This document shows positions 26,838 through 36,247 of a stretch of DNA of 64,000 nucleotides, in pieces. Numbering within the stretch: the first letter of the stretch is position 1; every line of letters starts with the position of its first letter. This DNA is from Vibrio coralliirubri. Its GTDB lineage: Bacteria; Pseudomonadota; Gammaproteobacteria; Enterobacterales; Vibrionaceae. The notes under the pieces were generated by a model. That model was not told the origin of the DNA, ran no database searches, and saw nothing but the letters and a program-made list of their open reading frames with translations. The position numbers and the translations under genes are program-made. The stretch covers positions 434,001 through 498,000 of the forward strand of contig NZ_AP025470.1 of assembly GCF_024347375.1 (NCBI RefSeq). The letters are read 5' to 3'.

Positions 26838-27683
26838 CTAAGCCAACAGCGCCAGCTGTTGGCTTTTTTCATGCACCTCATTTGGAGTTTTCATCATGAG
26901 ACTGAGGTGCGGCCTCATATTGTTATAGATATTGATAGACTCTTTTACTAGTTGTTTAAGTTCCTCAAGATTCTTACACCTATCAAGTAAGAACTCTTGT
27001 TTCAGGATCCCATTTATTCTTTCTGCTAAGGCATTTTGGTAGCAGTCATAACCATCTGTCATCGAAGGCATTATGCCGCTAGTTTTCAATTTATCTTGAT
27101 ATACACCTGAGCAATACTGCAGACCACGATCTGAATGATGGATACAAGAACGATGATATCGACGCCCTTTGATAGCCATATCTAGCGCTTTCACGACATC
27201 CGTCGCTTTCATTTCATTGCTCAGCTCATAGCCCATTATTTTTCGACTAAACGCATCCGTAACCAATGATAGGTAGTGAACTCCTTCATCAGATTGAACA
27301 TAGGTTATGTCGCTCACCAACACACTCTCTGGACCACATGGCTGGTAATCCTTTAATAAGTTCGGGTATTTTTTCATCCAATGTCTACTATTGGTCGTTT
27401 TTGTAAAACTATGCTTAGGTCTTACCAATAATCGTTCAGCGCGTAAGTAGTTGAAAAGCGCATCTCGGCCTAACTTGATACCTTGTTCTTGTAGTTTGGG
27501 TTTAAGCAAAAAATACAGCTTCCTAGTACCAACCCGAGGCATATAACGCCTAATATCCAACACCATTTTTTTAATCGGTTTAAGATCTAACTGACGATGA
27601 TGAGCTCGCTTTTCTCTTTGATAAACACTCTGCCTCGTTATGCCGCATAGCCTACATACTCGAACTAAACTTATTCCTTCTTG
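26838..27683 (-). CDS. IS3-family transposase OrfB (DDE integrase domain)
   Basis: The integrase-type catalytic subunit. The DDE residues are in LVSDITYVQ, HHSDRGLQY and NALAERINGILKQEF, with the usual spacing and the family's HxxRGxQY. An ATG-started frame begins at 27566, but the same frame is open to the right past the orfA stop and encodes the normal N-terminal helix-turn-helix (VCRLCGITRQSVYQREKR). OrfB is therefore most likely made as an OrfAB fusion by a -1 ribosomal frameshift, probably at the A5 run at 27684-27688. The start given here marks the open frame, not a start codon. Confidence 0.88.
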   Translation of the reverse strand, partial: QEGISLVRVCRLCGITRQSVYQREKRAHHRQLDLKPIKKMVLDIRRYMPRVGTRKLYFLLKPKLQEQGIKLGRDALFNYLRAERLLVRPKHSFTKTTNSRHWMKKYPNLLKDYQPCGPESVLVSDITYVQSDEGVHYLSLVTDAFSRKIMGYELSNEMKATDVVKALDMAIKGRRYHRSCIHHSDRGLQYCSGVYQDKLKTSGIMPSMTDGYDCYQNALAERINGILKQEFLLDRCKNLEELKQLVKESINIYNNMRPHLSLMMKTPNEVHEKSQQLALLA

Positions 27684-28075
27684 TTTTTGAAGGCTTCTTG
27701 CTCCTTGGCTAGATACTTTTTTCTGAGACTGGTTCCGTGCTCAGCATCAAGAATATCAACCACTCTATTTAAGAAGAGATTCTTGATTTTTTCGTCTTCC
27801 AACTCTTTCTCAAGACGTTTTATTTTCTGTGCCGGTGATTCTTTAGGCTTAGGTGATTGGTGCATGACATTTATCCTTGGATTTTGCGCCCAATTCATCT
27901 TCCCGTGCTTTCGAAGCCAGGTTAAAACGGTTGAGCGGCCTTGGATACCATAAATGGTTTGGGCCTGTTTATATGTCATGTCGCCTCTTTCTACAGCGGC
28001 GACAACCTGTAATTTAAAGCCTAGTGTGTAATCACGCTGAGTGCGCTTAACGTAGGTATTATTTGAAGTAGTCAT
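27671..28075 (-). CDS. IS3-family transposase OrfA (DNA-binding subunit)
   Basis: 134 residues. The N-terminal helix-turn-helix (YTLGFKLQVVAAVERGDMTYKQAQTIYGIQG is the region, about residues 15-46) binds the IS ends. A C-terminal leucine-zipper-like helix (about 80-115, IKRLEKELEDEKIKNLFLNRVVDIL) should mediate dimerisation. The stop codon lies inside the overlap with OrfB in the -1 frame, the standard IS3 layout. Confidence 0.9.
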   Translation of the reverse strand: MTTSNNTYVKRTQRDYTLGFKLQVVAAVERGDMTYKQAQTIYGIQGRSTVLTWLRKHGKMNWAQNPRINVMHQSPKPKESPAQKIKRLEKELEDEKIKNLFLNRVVDILDAEHGTSLRKKYLAKEQEAFKNKKE

Positions 28076-28127
28076 AATTCGTCCTCAATGTGTAAACACA
28101 TTTCAGGACGGGACACTTTTATAAGGA

Positions 28128-28160
28128 AAGGCGGATAACTTAGGTTATCCGCCTTTTTTG
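28128..28160. terminator. Shared mscS/argO terminator, displaced from mscS by the IS
   Basis: A strong 12-bp stem AAGGCGGATAAC/GTTATCCGCCTT (28128-28139 with 28144-28155) has T's on the right and A's on the left and could end transcription from both sides. Without the IS it would lie about 40 bases after the mscS stop and just downstream of argO. The IS insertion now separates it from mscS by 1.3 kb. Confidence 0.8.
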
Positions 28161-28183
28161 TTGGTTTTCTAAGAAAAACAGAT

Positions 28184-28813
28184 TTACCAGTATTGTTCAA
28201 TAAGCCCATTGGTAAGCACAGCTGCTATGGCGAACATCATGGTTGCTACCGCGATATCGATGCCTTTCTTAACCTTAGGTTTAGATAGTGTCGGGCCTAG
28301 CTTTGCCGCACCCAGTGATAAGGAGTAAAACCAGACGAACGAAGCCAATATAGTCCCCATAGCAAACGCAATTCTGTCGTTGCCTTCAAATTGCCCACCA
28401 ATGGATCCAAGAATTACCACGGTATCCAAGTAGAGGTGTGGGTTTAATACTGTTACTGCCAATGCTCCTAAAATAACGGTGCGCTTGCCACGCGCCAATA
28501 CCTCACCTTTCGATTCATCACTGGTGCGCACTTTGAATGCACTGCGTAGTGATAGCAAACCATACACAGTCAGAAAAGCGATGCCACCTAATGTCACGGA
28601 GGTAAGCAGTAATTCATTTTGCGACAATATTGCTCCGCCGCCAAAAATACCCAATGAGATAAACAGAGTATCGAGCAGGCTACAAATCGTTGCTGTCGTT
28701 AAATGATGATTGCGTTTTATCCCTTGATTTAGGACGTACGCATTCTGCGCGCCAATAGGGATAATCATGCTTGCCCCTAGACCAAAACCTTGTAATAAAA
28801 CCCAAAAACTCAT
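28184..28813 (-). CDS. argO: Arginine exporter ArgO (LysE family)
   Basis: 209 residues with about six membrane spans, starting at the ATG at 28813 with GGAGG upstream (a start at 28825 overlaps this site). It exports arginine from the cytoplasm. The N-terminal GASMIIPIGAQNAYVLNQGI and the central TVLNPHLYLDTVVILG are LysE-family hallmarks. The regulator gene argP is divergent, as in E. coli, where ArgP activates argO. Confidence 0.93.
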   Translation of the reverse strand: MSFWVLLQGFGLGASMIIPIGAQNAYVLNQGIKRNHHLTTATICSLLDTLFISLGIFGGGAILSQNELLLTSVTLGGIAFLTVYGLLSLRSAFKVRTSDESKGEVLARGKRTVILGALAVTVLNPHLYLDTVVILGSIGGQFEGNDRIAFAMGTILASFVWFYSLSLGAAKLGPTLSKPKVKKGIDIAVATMMFAIAAVLTNGLIEQYW

Positions 28814-28955
28814 TTTAACCTCCACTTATTTAACGATATTTACGTGCTATATGGCGAAGATACTCCGACCCTTTAAATAAGTATAATTAATGATTTTAAT
28901 CTATTATTAGAGTTGCTAATGTGGTGATGAGTTAGCTTAAAAAGGAAGCAAATTG

Positions 28956-29852
28956 ATGCGCGGATTGGATTATAAATGGATAGAAGCACTGGATGCCGTA
29001 GTAAAACAACGTAGCTTCGAAAGGGCTGCTGAGCAGTTATATATTTCCCAGTCGGCGGTATCTCAGCGCATCAAACAGCTGGAAAAGTGGTTGGCTCAGC
29101 CTGCCTTAGTGAGAGAAAGCCCGCCTAGGCCAACGCCTGCGGGTAAAAAATTACTGGGCTTATATCGCCGTGTTCGTTTGTTAGAGCACGAACTTGTGCC
29201 TGAGTTAATGAATGAAGAGGGTACTCAACCACTATCGATATCTATAGCGACTAACGCTGATAGTTTGGCGACATGGTTACTACCAGCTTTGTCGGATGTT
29301 ATGAAGTCTCGCCAAGTCGAGTTGAACCTTGCGATTCATGGTGAGTCGAGAACCATTGAAAAGATTAAAAGTGGCGAGGTGGCCGGTGCAATCAGTTTGG
29401 AGTCTCAAGCGATTCCTGGCTGCAGTGTCGACTATCTCGGTAGGATGGATTATGTGTGTGTGGCTAGCCCTGACTTTCATCAGCGTTACTTCTCAGAGGG
29501 CGTAAACTACGCCACCTTAAGCAAAGCGCCTGCGGTTTCCTATGATCAATACGATGATCTGCATAAGAAGTTTCTGCATGATCATTTTAACGTCCCGAGA
29601 GACAGTGTGATTAATCATACGGTCGGCAGTTCAGAAGCGTTTGTGCGCTTAGCGTTGTCGGGTGTCGCCTATTGCTTGATTCCTCGATTACAGATTATCG
29701 ATGAGCTCGAGTCTGGTGCTCTGATTGATATTACCCCTGGCTTTCTTCTGTCTTATCGCATCTATTGGCACCATTGGCAGCTTGAGAGTGGGGTATTAAA
29801 AGAGGTATCCCAAGCGATATTAAGTTTTGCTCACAATCACTTACCTCAGTAA
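28956..29852 (+). CDS. argP: LysR-family regulator ArgP (IciA)
   Basis: 298 residues, close to the 297 of E. coli ArgP. The winged helix-turn-helix at the N-terminus contains [32 protein letters not shown] (residues about 11-42). The effector domain follows, with [18 protein letters not shown]. It activates argO and other genes in response to basic amino acids. The ATG at 28956 follows AAGGA; the neighbouring TTG would add one residue. The 140-base gap to argO should hold the shared operator. Confidence 0.94.
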   Translation: MRGLDYKWIEALDAVVKQRSFERAAEQLYISQSAVSQRIKQLEKWLAQPALVRESPPRPTPAGKKLLGLYRRVRLLEHELVPELMNEEGTQPLSISIATNADSLATWLLPALSDVMKSRQVELNLAIHGESRTIEKIKSGEVAGAISLESQAIPGCSVDYLGRMDYVCVASPDFHQRYFSEGVNYATLSKAPAVSYDQYDDLHKKFLHDHFNVPRDSVINHTVGSSEAFVRLALSGVAYCLIPRLQIIDELESGALIDITPGFLLSYRIYWHHWQLESGVLKEVSQAILSFAHNHLPQ

Positions 29853-29963
29853 ACTGTTGGTTTTTTCAGCGTCAAAGTTCTGTTAGAAGTGCGTGCTCTG
29901 GATTGGCTAAACGATAAATTGCTCTATGATGAAAGTACATTTGTTTAGCATGGGTCATACCTA

Positions 29964-30677
29964 ATGAAGCTTGTACCAAAGATGTTAGCAACGTCTCTTA
30001 CTCTTACTGCGGCGTTGAGTGCTGTGAGTTTTCCATCATTGGCTGACTCTCCATCCTTTCCTCATATTTCAACGACAGGCTATGGTGAAGTGATCGCGAC
30101 ACCTGATATGGCGACATTCTCTGTGAGAGTCGTGGAATCGACGATGACTGCTGAACAGGCTAAAAATACCGTTGATAAAGTCGTGACAGGCTTTCTAAAT
30201 AAGCTGCATCAAGCAGGTGTTGATGAGGCGAGTGTTCACAGCTCGAACCTGTATTTATCTCCTCAATATCATTACCCGAAAGATGGCAAACCGGAACTGG
30301 TTGGCTACCGCGCCTCACGTAATGTGACCGTTCAAGTCAATGAACTCGCTAATCTGAACGAGTACATGGATATTGCTATCGGGCAGGGCATTAATCAGAT
30401 CGACAACATCCAGCTGCAAGTTCGCGACCAAGCTAAATATCAAGAGCAAGCGCGTTTAGAAGCCATTAAAGATGCGACATCAAAAGCTAAATCATTAGCG
30501 AGTGGTTTTGAACGTGAGTTGGGTGATGTATGGCGCGTGGACTACAACGCCCAATCTTCTCAGCCTGTACTCATGCGTTCAATGGCGATGGATGCAAGAA
30601 CAGAATCGAACTCTTATGAAGACTCAACGATCACCATTCGTGATCGCGTGAATGTGATCTACCAGATCGAAGAGTAA
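29964..30677 (+). CDS. yggE: SIMPL-domain (DUF541) periplasmic protein, YggE-like
   Basis: 237 residues with a clear signal peptide (basic start, hydrophobic core, probable cleavage after SLA near residue 27). The mature protein shows the SIMPL pattern: STTGYGEVIATPDMATFSVRVVE at the N-terminus, Y-R-A-S-RNVTVQV in the middle and a C-terminal strand with ITIRDRVNVIYQIEE. E. coli YggE is linked to resistance to oxidative stress. It is followed by a terminator shared with serA. Confidence 0.9.
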   Translation: MKLVPKMLATSLTLTAALSAVSFPSLADSPSFPHISTTGYGEVIATPDMATFSVRVVESTMTAEQAKNTVDKVVTGFLNKLHQAGVDEASVHSSNLYLSPQYHYPKDGKPELVGYRASRNVTVQVNELANLNEYMDIAIGQGINQIDNIQLQVRDQAKYQEQARLEAIKDATSKAKSLASGFERELGDVWRVDYNAQSSQPVLMRSMAMDARTESNSYEDSTITIRDRVNVIYQIEE

Positions 30678-30740
30678 TGACAGTGCTATAGAAGGTTTTG
30701 GATCATGATGATCTAATTACCTGCAATAGGCCAAATACTA

Positions 30741-30769
30741 AAAAGGCTCTCATAATGAGAGCCTTTTTT
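30741..30769. terminator. Bidirectional terminator between yggE and serA
   Basis: Stem AAAAGGCTCTCAT/ATGAGAGCCTTTT (30741-30753 with 30755-30767) with A- and T-runs at the ends serves the convergent yggE and serA transcripts. Confidence 0.85.
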
Positions 30770-30789
30770 ATGCATTTTGAGTACGATGA

Positions 30790-32019
30790 TTAGTGAAGAA
30801 GACGAGCACGGATTGTGCCTTCGATCTCTTTCAGTTTAAGCAGCGCTTCTTCAGAGCGATCGGCTTCTACATCGATAACGACATAACCCATATCAGCCGC
30901 AGTCTGTAAGTACTGACCCGCGATGTTGATCCCTTCTTCAGCGAAGATGGTGTTGATCTGAGTTAGGATGCCTGGACGGTTTTCGTGAATGTGTAATAAA
31001 CGAGACGTTCCAGTATGCAGTGGTAGTGATACCTCTGGGAAGTTAACACTTGATAGCGTAGAGCCGTTATCAGAGTATTTCGCTAGCTTACCAGCAACTT
31101 CAACACCAATGTTTTCTTGTGCTTCTTGAGTTGAACCACCCACGTGAGGCGTTAGGATCACGTTATCGAACTGCATTAATGGAGACTCAAACGGGTCTGC
31201 ATTGGTTTTTGGTTCTGTTGGGAAAACATCAATCGCCGCACCTGCAAGGTGACCAGATTCCAGAGCGCCACACAGAGCAGGAATATCGACTACCGTGCCA
31301 CGAGCTGCGTTGATAAAGATAGAACCAGGCTTCATGCGCTCGAACTCTTCTTTACCCATCATGTCTTTTGTTTCGTTGGTTTCAGGCACATGCAAAGAGA
31401 TTACGTCACACTTGTTCAGTAATTCCGTCATGGTATGAACTTGCGTTGCGTTACCCAAAGACAGTTTGTTTTCAATGTCGTAGAAGTAAACACGCATGCC
31501 AAGGTTTTCAGCAATAATACCCAGTTGAGTACCGATGTGACCGTAGCCAATAATACCTAAACGCTTACCACGAGCTTCGTAAGAGTTGTCTGCACTCTTT
31601 TTCCAGATGCCACGGTGAGCAAGAGCGTTCTTTTCTGGGATACCGCGTAGTAGTAATAGAACCTGACCAAGAACCAGCTCAGCAACGCTTCGAGTGTTTG
31701 AGAACGGTGCGTTGAACACAGGGATACCGCGTTTTGCTGCTGCTTGAAGGTTGACTTGGTTAGTACCAATACAGAAACAACCGACGGCAACCAGCTTTTC
31801 AGCTGCATCAATAACTTCTTGGGAGATGTTAGTGCGAGAACGAATACCAATGAAGTGAGCATCTTTAACTGCTTCAAGAAGTTCATCTTCCGGCAGCGAG
31901 CCTTTGTGGTACTCAATGTTTGTGTAACCAGCGGCTTGCAGTACTTCTACAGAAGAAGGGTGAAGACCTTCTAGAAGTAGAATTTTTATTTTTTCTTTTT
32001 CCAGTGAAACTTTGGCCAT
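30790..32019 (-). CDS. serA: D-3-phosphoglycerate dehydrogenase
   Basis: 409 residues from ATG 32019, the E. coli length; the longer in-frame start adds 11 unconserved residues. It catalyses the first step of serine synthesis and is inhibited by serine. The NAD-binding motif GYGHIGTQLG, the catalytic Arg/His region (INAARGTVVD, LTPHVGGSTQEAQENIG) and a C-terminal ACT domain (about 335-409) that binds serine are present. Confidence 0.97.
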   Translation of the reverse strand: MAKVSLEKEKIKILLLEGLHPSSVEVLQAAGYTNIEYHKGSLPEDELLEAVKDAHFIGIRSRTNISQEVIDAAEKLVAVGCFCIGTNQVNLQAAAKRGIPVFNAPFSNTRSVAELVLGQVLLLLRGIPEKNALAHRGIWKKSADNSYEARGKRLGIIGYGHIGTQLGIIAENLGMRVYFYDIENKLSLGNATQVHTMTELLNKCDVISLHVPETNETKDMMGKEEFERMKPGSIFINAARGTVVDIPALCGALESGHLAGAAIDVFPTEPKTNADPFESPLMQFDNVILTPHVGGSTQEAQENIGVEVAGKLAKYSDNGSTLSSVNFPEVSLPLHTGTSRLLHIHENRPGILTQINTIFAEEGINIAGQYLQTAADMGYVVIDVEADRSEEALLKLKEIEGTIRARLLH

Positions 32020-32215
32020 TGTTCTCGTCCTTAAAATGGAAAGGTTGGGCAAATGCGGCGCACGTGCTACAAAATGGCTGAAAGGGGAACAAATTCACCA
32101 CTTTGTTAGGAGACAAACGTTTTCCCTGTGCGTCTTCTGAACAATAAAGTAACAAAAAAAAAATGTTTTGGGTAAGAAAATTACGGAATAAGACATAATT
32201 TTACAGCAATAAAGC

Positions 32216-32242
32216 AAAAAAAACGGCGCCCTAGGGCACCGT
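32216..32242 (-). terminator. Terminator after rpiA
   Basis: Stem ACGGCGCC/GGCACCGT with one mismatch (32223-32230 with 32235-32242) and a run of eight A's on the left make a leftward terminator 39 bases past the rpiA stop. Confidence 0.8.
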
Positions 32243-32280
32243 ATGTAATGAAGTAACAGAAAAACTCAATCTTCTGTTAT

Positions 32281-32937
32281 TTATTCTTCGATTTTTGCAC
32301 CTTCAGGCGTGCCTGTGATAACCACATCAGCACCACGGTGAGCGAACAGACCAACCGTCACCACACCAGCAATACCATTGATGATATCTTCTAGTTGTTT
32401 CGGGTTTTCGATCGCCATGCCGTACACATCTAGGATCACGTTGCCGTTATCGGTTGTGCAGCCTTCGCGGTAAACTGGGTCACCACCAAGCTTAACCAGC
32501 TCACGTGCCACGTATGAACGTGCCATTGGGATTACCTCAACAGGCAGTGGGAATTTACCCAACACATCAACTGCTTTAGTGCCGTCAACAATACACACAA
32601 ACTTGTCAGAGATAGCTGCTACGATTTTTTCACGAGTCAAAGCAGCGCCGCCGCCTTTGATCATATCGCGTGAAGCGTTAATTTCGTCTGCGCCATCAAC
32701 ATAGATGTCTAGTTTGAATACGTCGTTGCACTCAAATACTTTGATTTCTAGTGCTTCTAATTTTTCAGTCGAGGCTACAGAGCTTGAAACCGCACCTTTG
32801 ATTTTGTCTTTCATTGTGCCAAGTGCGTCGATGAAGTGATTTACTGTAGAGCCAGTACCTACACCTACAATACTGCCTTCTTCAACATATTGAAGTGCTG
32901 CCCAGCCCGCTGCTTTTTTCATTTCATCTTGAGTCAT
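32281..32937 (-). CDS. rpiA: Ribose-5-phosphate isomerase A
   Basis: 218 residues, the usual size. It interconverts ribose-5-phosphate and ribulose-5-phosphate. [20 protein letters not shown] and [14 protein letters not shown] carry the substrate-binding and catalytic residues. It lies between fau and serA, an arrangement also seen in E. coli. Confidence 0.97.
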   Translation of the reverse strand: MTQDEMKKAAGWAALQYVEEGSIVGVGTGSTVNHFIDALGTMKDKIKGAVSSSVASTEKLEALEIKVFECNDVFKLDIYVDGADEINASRDMIKGGGAALTREKIVAAISDKFVCIVDGTKAVDVLGKFPLPVEVIPMARSYVARELVKLGGDPVYREGCTTDNGNVILDVYGMAIENPKQLEDIINGIAGVVTVGLFAHRGADVVITGTPEGAKIEE

Positions 32938-33039
32938 GCCATTCTCCTGAATAAGGTCTTGCGCTTTGAATTAATCGTTCGCGTATTGAAGTTAACGTTT
33001 ATATATCGAGGTTAACGTTTGCGGCGCGATTATAGCGCT

Positions 33040-33639
33040 TTAATGGTTGTTTTCCCATTGCCAAGTTTTACTCGGAGTCACGATTTTAGGTAACGGAATG
33101 TCCCACTCTTCAATCGGTAGGGTACCAACATGTTGGCAATCATGAGCCAAACCAATAGGAGTTGCGCCTTCGCCCGTCTCGAACCACTTCGCTAAGGTGC
33201 GATCGTAATATCCGCCGCCCATACCTAAACGATGGCCATGAGAGTCAAAGCCGACAAGGGGCGTAAGAATAAGGTCGAGTTGCTGACAAGGTTTAACCAG
33301 CATTTGATTGAGCTGAGGTTCGACAATACCGTACTTATTCAAGACCGTCGGTGTGGTTGGCGAGTAGTGCAGAAACAGCAAGTGTCCGGCAGAGAAGGGG
33401 TGCAATACTGGTAAATAAGTTTGCTTACCTTGCGCCCATAACCATTCGATTAAAGGCTGGGTATCGAGTTCGCCATCGATAGAAATATAGAGGGCAATAT
33501 GCTGAGCAGACTGAATTTCATCAAGCTGCATGCACTGCTTAACTAAGTCGATACCGGACTGAGTTTGTTGGTCGCCAGATAAGGCATTGCGTTTGATACG
33601 GATCTGTTTGCGAAATTCGCTGCGTGTGAGCGTCTTCAT
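33040..33639 (-). CDS. fau: 5-formyltetrahydrofolate cyclo-ligase
   Basis: 199 residues from ATG 33639; the longer in-frame start runs into the 6S RNA gene and is rejected. The enzyme converts 5-formyl-THF to 5,10-methenyl-THF with ATP. The C-terminal GFDSHGHRLGMGGGYYDRTLA is the family signature. No strong ribosome site precedes the ATG; the gene lies directly downstream of ssrS and is probably cotranscribed with it, as in E. coli, where it is also called ygfA. Confidence 0.93.
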   Translation of the reverse strand: MKTLTRSEFRKQIRIKRNALSGDQQTQSGIDLVKQCMQLDEIQSAQHIALYISIDGELDTQPLIEWLWAQGKQTYLPVLHPFSAGHLLFLHYSPTTPTVLNKYGIVEPQLNQMLVKPCQQLDLILTPLVGFDSHGHRLGMGGGYYDRTLAKWFETGEGATPIGLAHDCQHVGTLPIEEWDIPLPKIVTPSKTWQWENNH

Positions 33640-33645
33640 AAGAAG

Positions 33646-33830
33646 GGATACCCCAAAGTGCCGTTGAGAATAGATGGCCCTTGAACCAGCGAGTTCAAGG
33701 CGGATCAGCAATGATTACCGTAGGCTTCTCGGTCGGGCCGAGCATGCTCAATAGCACTCAAGTACTAACCCTTAGGGATTGCTTATCGGCTCGGGGACGT
33801 GAATCCTCTGACAAACACTCCAGGGTAAAT
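33646..33830 (-). ncRNA. ssrS: 6S RNA
   Basis: The leftward strand carries the 6S hallmark TGAGCATGCTCGG followed by CCGAGAAGCCT, near-identical to E. coli 6S. The ends pair (ACCCTGGAGTG near the 5' end with CACTTTGGGGT near the 3' end), and the large central bubble is flanked by GTCCCCGAGCCGAT. The length of about 185 is normal. The position between zapA and fau is the conserved one. 6S RNA sequesters the sigma-70 RNA polymerase in stationary phase. Confidence 0.93.
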
Positions 33831-33840
33831 TTTGTGTACG

Positions 33841-34149
33841 CTATTGCTGTCCGTGCTTAACTTTACTGAGGACATCTGAAAGTGATGTCGTGAGCTGTTC
33901 CATTCGCTCGGTCAGTGCGTTTTGTTCATCATTTGCTTCAAACTTCTTGGTTTGTAATTCGTAGCAAATATTCAGAGCTGCGATAGTCAGCAGCTTCACT
34001 TCATTGGTTACCTTAGTACGTTCAGCCATCTCTTTCAATCGATTATCAAGATCGGCCGCCGCTGCAATCAATGACTCTTCTTGCCCAGGTGGACAATTTA
34101 CTCGAGTCAGTTTTCCTAATATTTCAACGTCTACCGCTTGATTACTCAT
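33841..34149 (-). CDS. zapA: Cell-division protein ZapA
   Basis: 102 residues. ZapA bundles FtsZ filaments at the division site. The family start VDVEILGKLTRVNCPPGQEESLIAAAADLD region and the C-terminal coiled coil (about 60-100) are present. The zapA-ssrS-fau order matches E. coli. Confidence 0.94.
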   Translation of the reverse strand: MSNQAVDVEILGKLTRVNCPPGQEESLIAAAADLDNRLKEMAERTKVTNEVKLLTIAALNICYELQTKKFEANDEQNALTERMEQLTTSLSDVLSKVKHGQQ

Positions 34150-34457
34150 GATGGATGAACTCTTTAACGCGCTATTTTAAGGCTGTTGCCCTTCGCCATT
34201 TTTTGAGAAAGAAAAAGTGCAAGTACCGATGAGGAAGCAATCTCCTCTGAGGGAGAAACTATAGGTAAACCGCTATTAAGATTCAAGCTTTTCAGAGTGA
34301 CTGTTTGTAAATGAGAGCTTGAGCACACAGTAATTCAGCAAATTGAACAATTGGTAGTCAGTCATCCTTCAATTGCTGGGGATCGATGCTTACCAGAATT
34401 GGGGTGAAGTGGTACGATTATACTATCGATATAAAGAATAACTGAGCGAGCTATCTG
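34150..34457. other. Divergent intergenic region zapA/ygfB
   Basis: This region should hold the zapA/6S promoters (leftward) and the ygfB promoter (a TATACT-like element near 34420). A short GAGG/CCTC hairpin near 34233-34256 is visible. No gene or other structure was recognised. Confidence 0.4.
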
Positions 34458-35033
34458 ATGAGCGAAACTACTTTACCTGACTACCTAACGGTTGCGACTG
34501 AACTTCAATCGGCAAGTCTAGCCGTAACCCCTGCTGAGATGCACGGTTTATTAACGGGTATGTTAAGCGGAGGCTTAAGCCTTGCAGATAAAAGCTGGCA
34601 ACCACTGATCTTCGATTACACCAATGAAGGCATGGGTTGGCCAGATCGCGCATTAACGCTAGCGGAAGCGACACTGAAAGTAACGACCAGTGAAATCACA
34701 GGTTCGGGTATGGAATTGTCTATGTTGCTGCCTGACGAAGACGCAAGCGCAAGCCTATTTGACTTGGCTGATGGTGTGTCTGATTGGATTAACCATTTCA
34801 TTTCTGGCTTAGGCTTGGTTGGCGCTCAATTGAATAAAGCGTCTGACAGTGCAAAAGAAGCATTAGCTGATCTTGAAGAGATGGCAAAGCTTGGCATTGA
34901 CGAAGAAGATGATATGGAAGAGCAAGCGCAGCTTCTAGAACACGTTATTGAGCACGTAAAAGCGTGTGCACTAACGATTCATGCTGAATTTGGTGCTCGC
35001 CCATCTGAAGATGCGGCGCCTACCATTCATTAA
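34458..35033 (+). CDS. ygfB: UPF0149 family protein YgfB
   Basis: 191 residues. All-helical UPF0149 protein with the conserved N-terminal [14 protein letters not shown] and C-terminal FISGLGL...[16 protein letters not shown] acidic segment. The family often has a regulatory role; in Pseudomonas YgfB represses an anti-terminator, but the role here is unknown. The ubiH gene follows 24 bases later. Confidence 0.92.
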   Translation: MSETTLPDYLTVATELQSASLAVTPAEMHGLLTGMLSGGLSLADKSWQPLIFDYTNEGMGWPDRALTLAEATLKVTTSEITGSGMELSMLLPDEDASASLFDLADGVSDWINHFISGLGLVGAQLNKASDSAKEALADLEEMAKLGIDEEDDMEEQAQLLEHVIEHVKACALTIHAEFGARPSEDAAPTIH

Positions 35034-35057
35034 TTCGTTGGCCGGTTTGAGGTTATG

Positions 35058-36236
35058 ATGGCTCAGTATGATGTTGTAATTGCTGGTGGCGCAATGGCAG
35101 GGGCAACCTTAGCCCTTGCTTTGAATCACCTAAGCCAAGGTTCACTGTCGATTGCGGTAGTGGAGCCTTATCAGGTTGATCATCAAGCTCACCCTGGGTT
35201 TGATTCTCGTTCGATTGCTTTGTCCTATGGCACGGTGCAGATCCTGGATTCTTTGCGCTTATGGCAATCTATCGCTCCGGTCGCGACCCCGATTAAAGAT
35301 ATCCATGTTTCGGATCGCGGGCATGCCGGAATGACAGACATCTACAGTGAAGAGCTTGCTGTAGATGCGCTTGGCTACGTGGTCGAGTTAGCAGATGTGG
35401 GTCGAATCTATCAACAGAAACTTGAATCAGAAACGGCCATTACCATGCTTTGCCCTGAGTCTGTCAGTAAAGTTGAACGTGAAGAAGCGTTGACGACGAT
35501 TGAACTGACAAGTGGGCAAACAGTAACCACTAAGTTATTGGTTGCTGCTGACGGTGCAATCTCAACCTGTTGCCAACAGCTCAATATCTCATTGAGTGAG
35601 CACGACTTTGAGCAAGTCGCTGTGATTGCCAATATCGTGGCGAGTGAACCTCACCAAGGTCGCGCATTTGAGCGTTTTACCCATCATGGGCCAGTTGCTC
35701 TATTACCAATGAGTGACAACCGTTTATCTCTGGTTTGGTGTTTAACACCAGAGCAAGCACAAAAAGTGATGACGCTAAACGACAATGAATTTCTTGAGCA
35801 GCTGCAGAGTGACTTTGGCTGGCGACTTGGCCGATTAGAGAAAGTCGGCAAGCGTGCGAGCTACCCTCTCATTCTTCGTCACCGACAACAAAATATCTCT
35901 CATCGATTTGCCATTGTTGGTAATGCTGCTCAAACGCTTCACCCAATTGCGGGGCAAGGCTTTAACCTAGGTATTCGAGATGTGGCTTCCTTGGCAGAAG
36001 AGTTGTGTACTCAACTAGATGATGTGGGTCGTTACAATGGTCTTGTTAACTTTAGAAAGCGTAGAGAACAAGACAGAGAAGCCACGATCACATTGACTTC
36101 AAGCCTAGTTCACCTGTTCTCAAATGATTATATGACCGCTCGCATTGGGCGTAATCTTGGGTTAGCCGTAATAGATAACCTTCCACCACTTAAAGGTCCA
36201 CTTTTGCGTCATACGCTTGGCCTAGTAGAAAGATAA
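35058..36236 (+). CDS. ubiH: Ubiquinone-synthesis monooxygenase UbiH
   Basis: 392 residues. FAD-dependent hydroxylase of the UbiH/UbiI/UbiF family, expected to act at a ring position in ubiquinone synthesis. The FAD-binding AGGAMAGATLAL is at the start, the second FAD motif is FAIVGNAAQTLHPIAGQGFNLGIRD. I take the second ATG (35058) because GAGG (35049-35052) fits it. It is followed by ubiI after 11 bases. In E. coli pepP lies between ygfB and ubiH; it is missing here. Confidence 0.9.
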   Translation: MAQYDVVIAGGAMAGATLALALNHLSQGSLSIAVVEPYQVDHQAHPGFDSRSIALSYGTVQILDSLRLWQSIAPVATPIKDIHVSDRGHAGMTDIYSEELAVDALGYVVELADVGRIYQQKLESETAITMLCPESVSKVEREEALTTIELTSGQTVTTKLLVAADGAISTCCQQLNISLSEHDFEQVAVIANIVASEPHQGRAFERFTHHGPVALLPMSDNRLSLVWCLTPEQAQKVMTLNDNEFLEQLQSDFGWRLGRLEKVGKRASYPLILRHRQQNISHRFAIVGNAAQTLHPIAGQGFNLGIRDVASLAEELCTQLDDVGRYNGLVNFRKRREQDREATITLTSSLVHLFSNDYMTARIGRNLGLAVIDNLPPLKGPLLRHTLGLVER

Positions 36237-36247
36237 GGTAATAAATA

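Larger units (their letters stand above)
26804..28115 (-). mobile_element. Complete IS3-family insertion sequence with 3-bp target duplication
   Basis: The element is 1312 bp. Its ends are imperfect inverted repeats starting TGTCTCGTCCTAAAAT at 26804 and, on the other strand, TGTCCCGTCCTGAAAT at 28115. The bases CTT flank it on both sides (26801-26803 and 28116-28118), a 3-bp target duplication typical of the family. It carries orfA and orfB in overlapping frames. Nothing appears broken, so it may still be mobile. Confidence 0.9.

Noticed and set aside
33640..33711. Upstream extension of fau to 33711
   Set aside because: It would run through the 3' part of the 6S RNA gene and adds residues not typical of the family.
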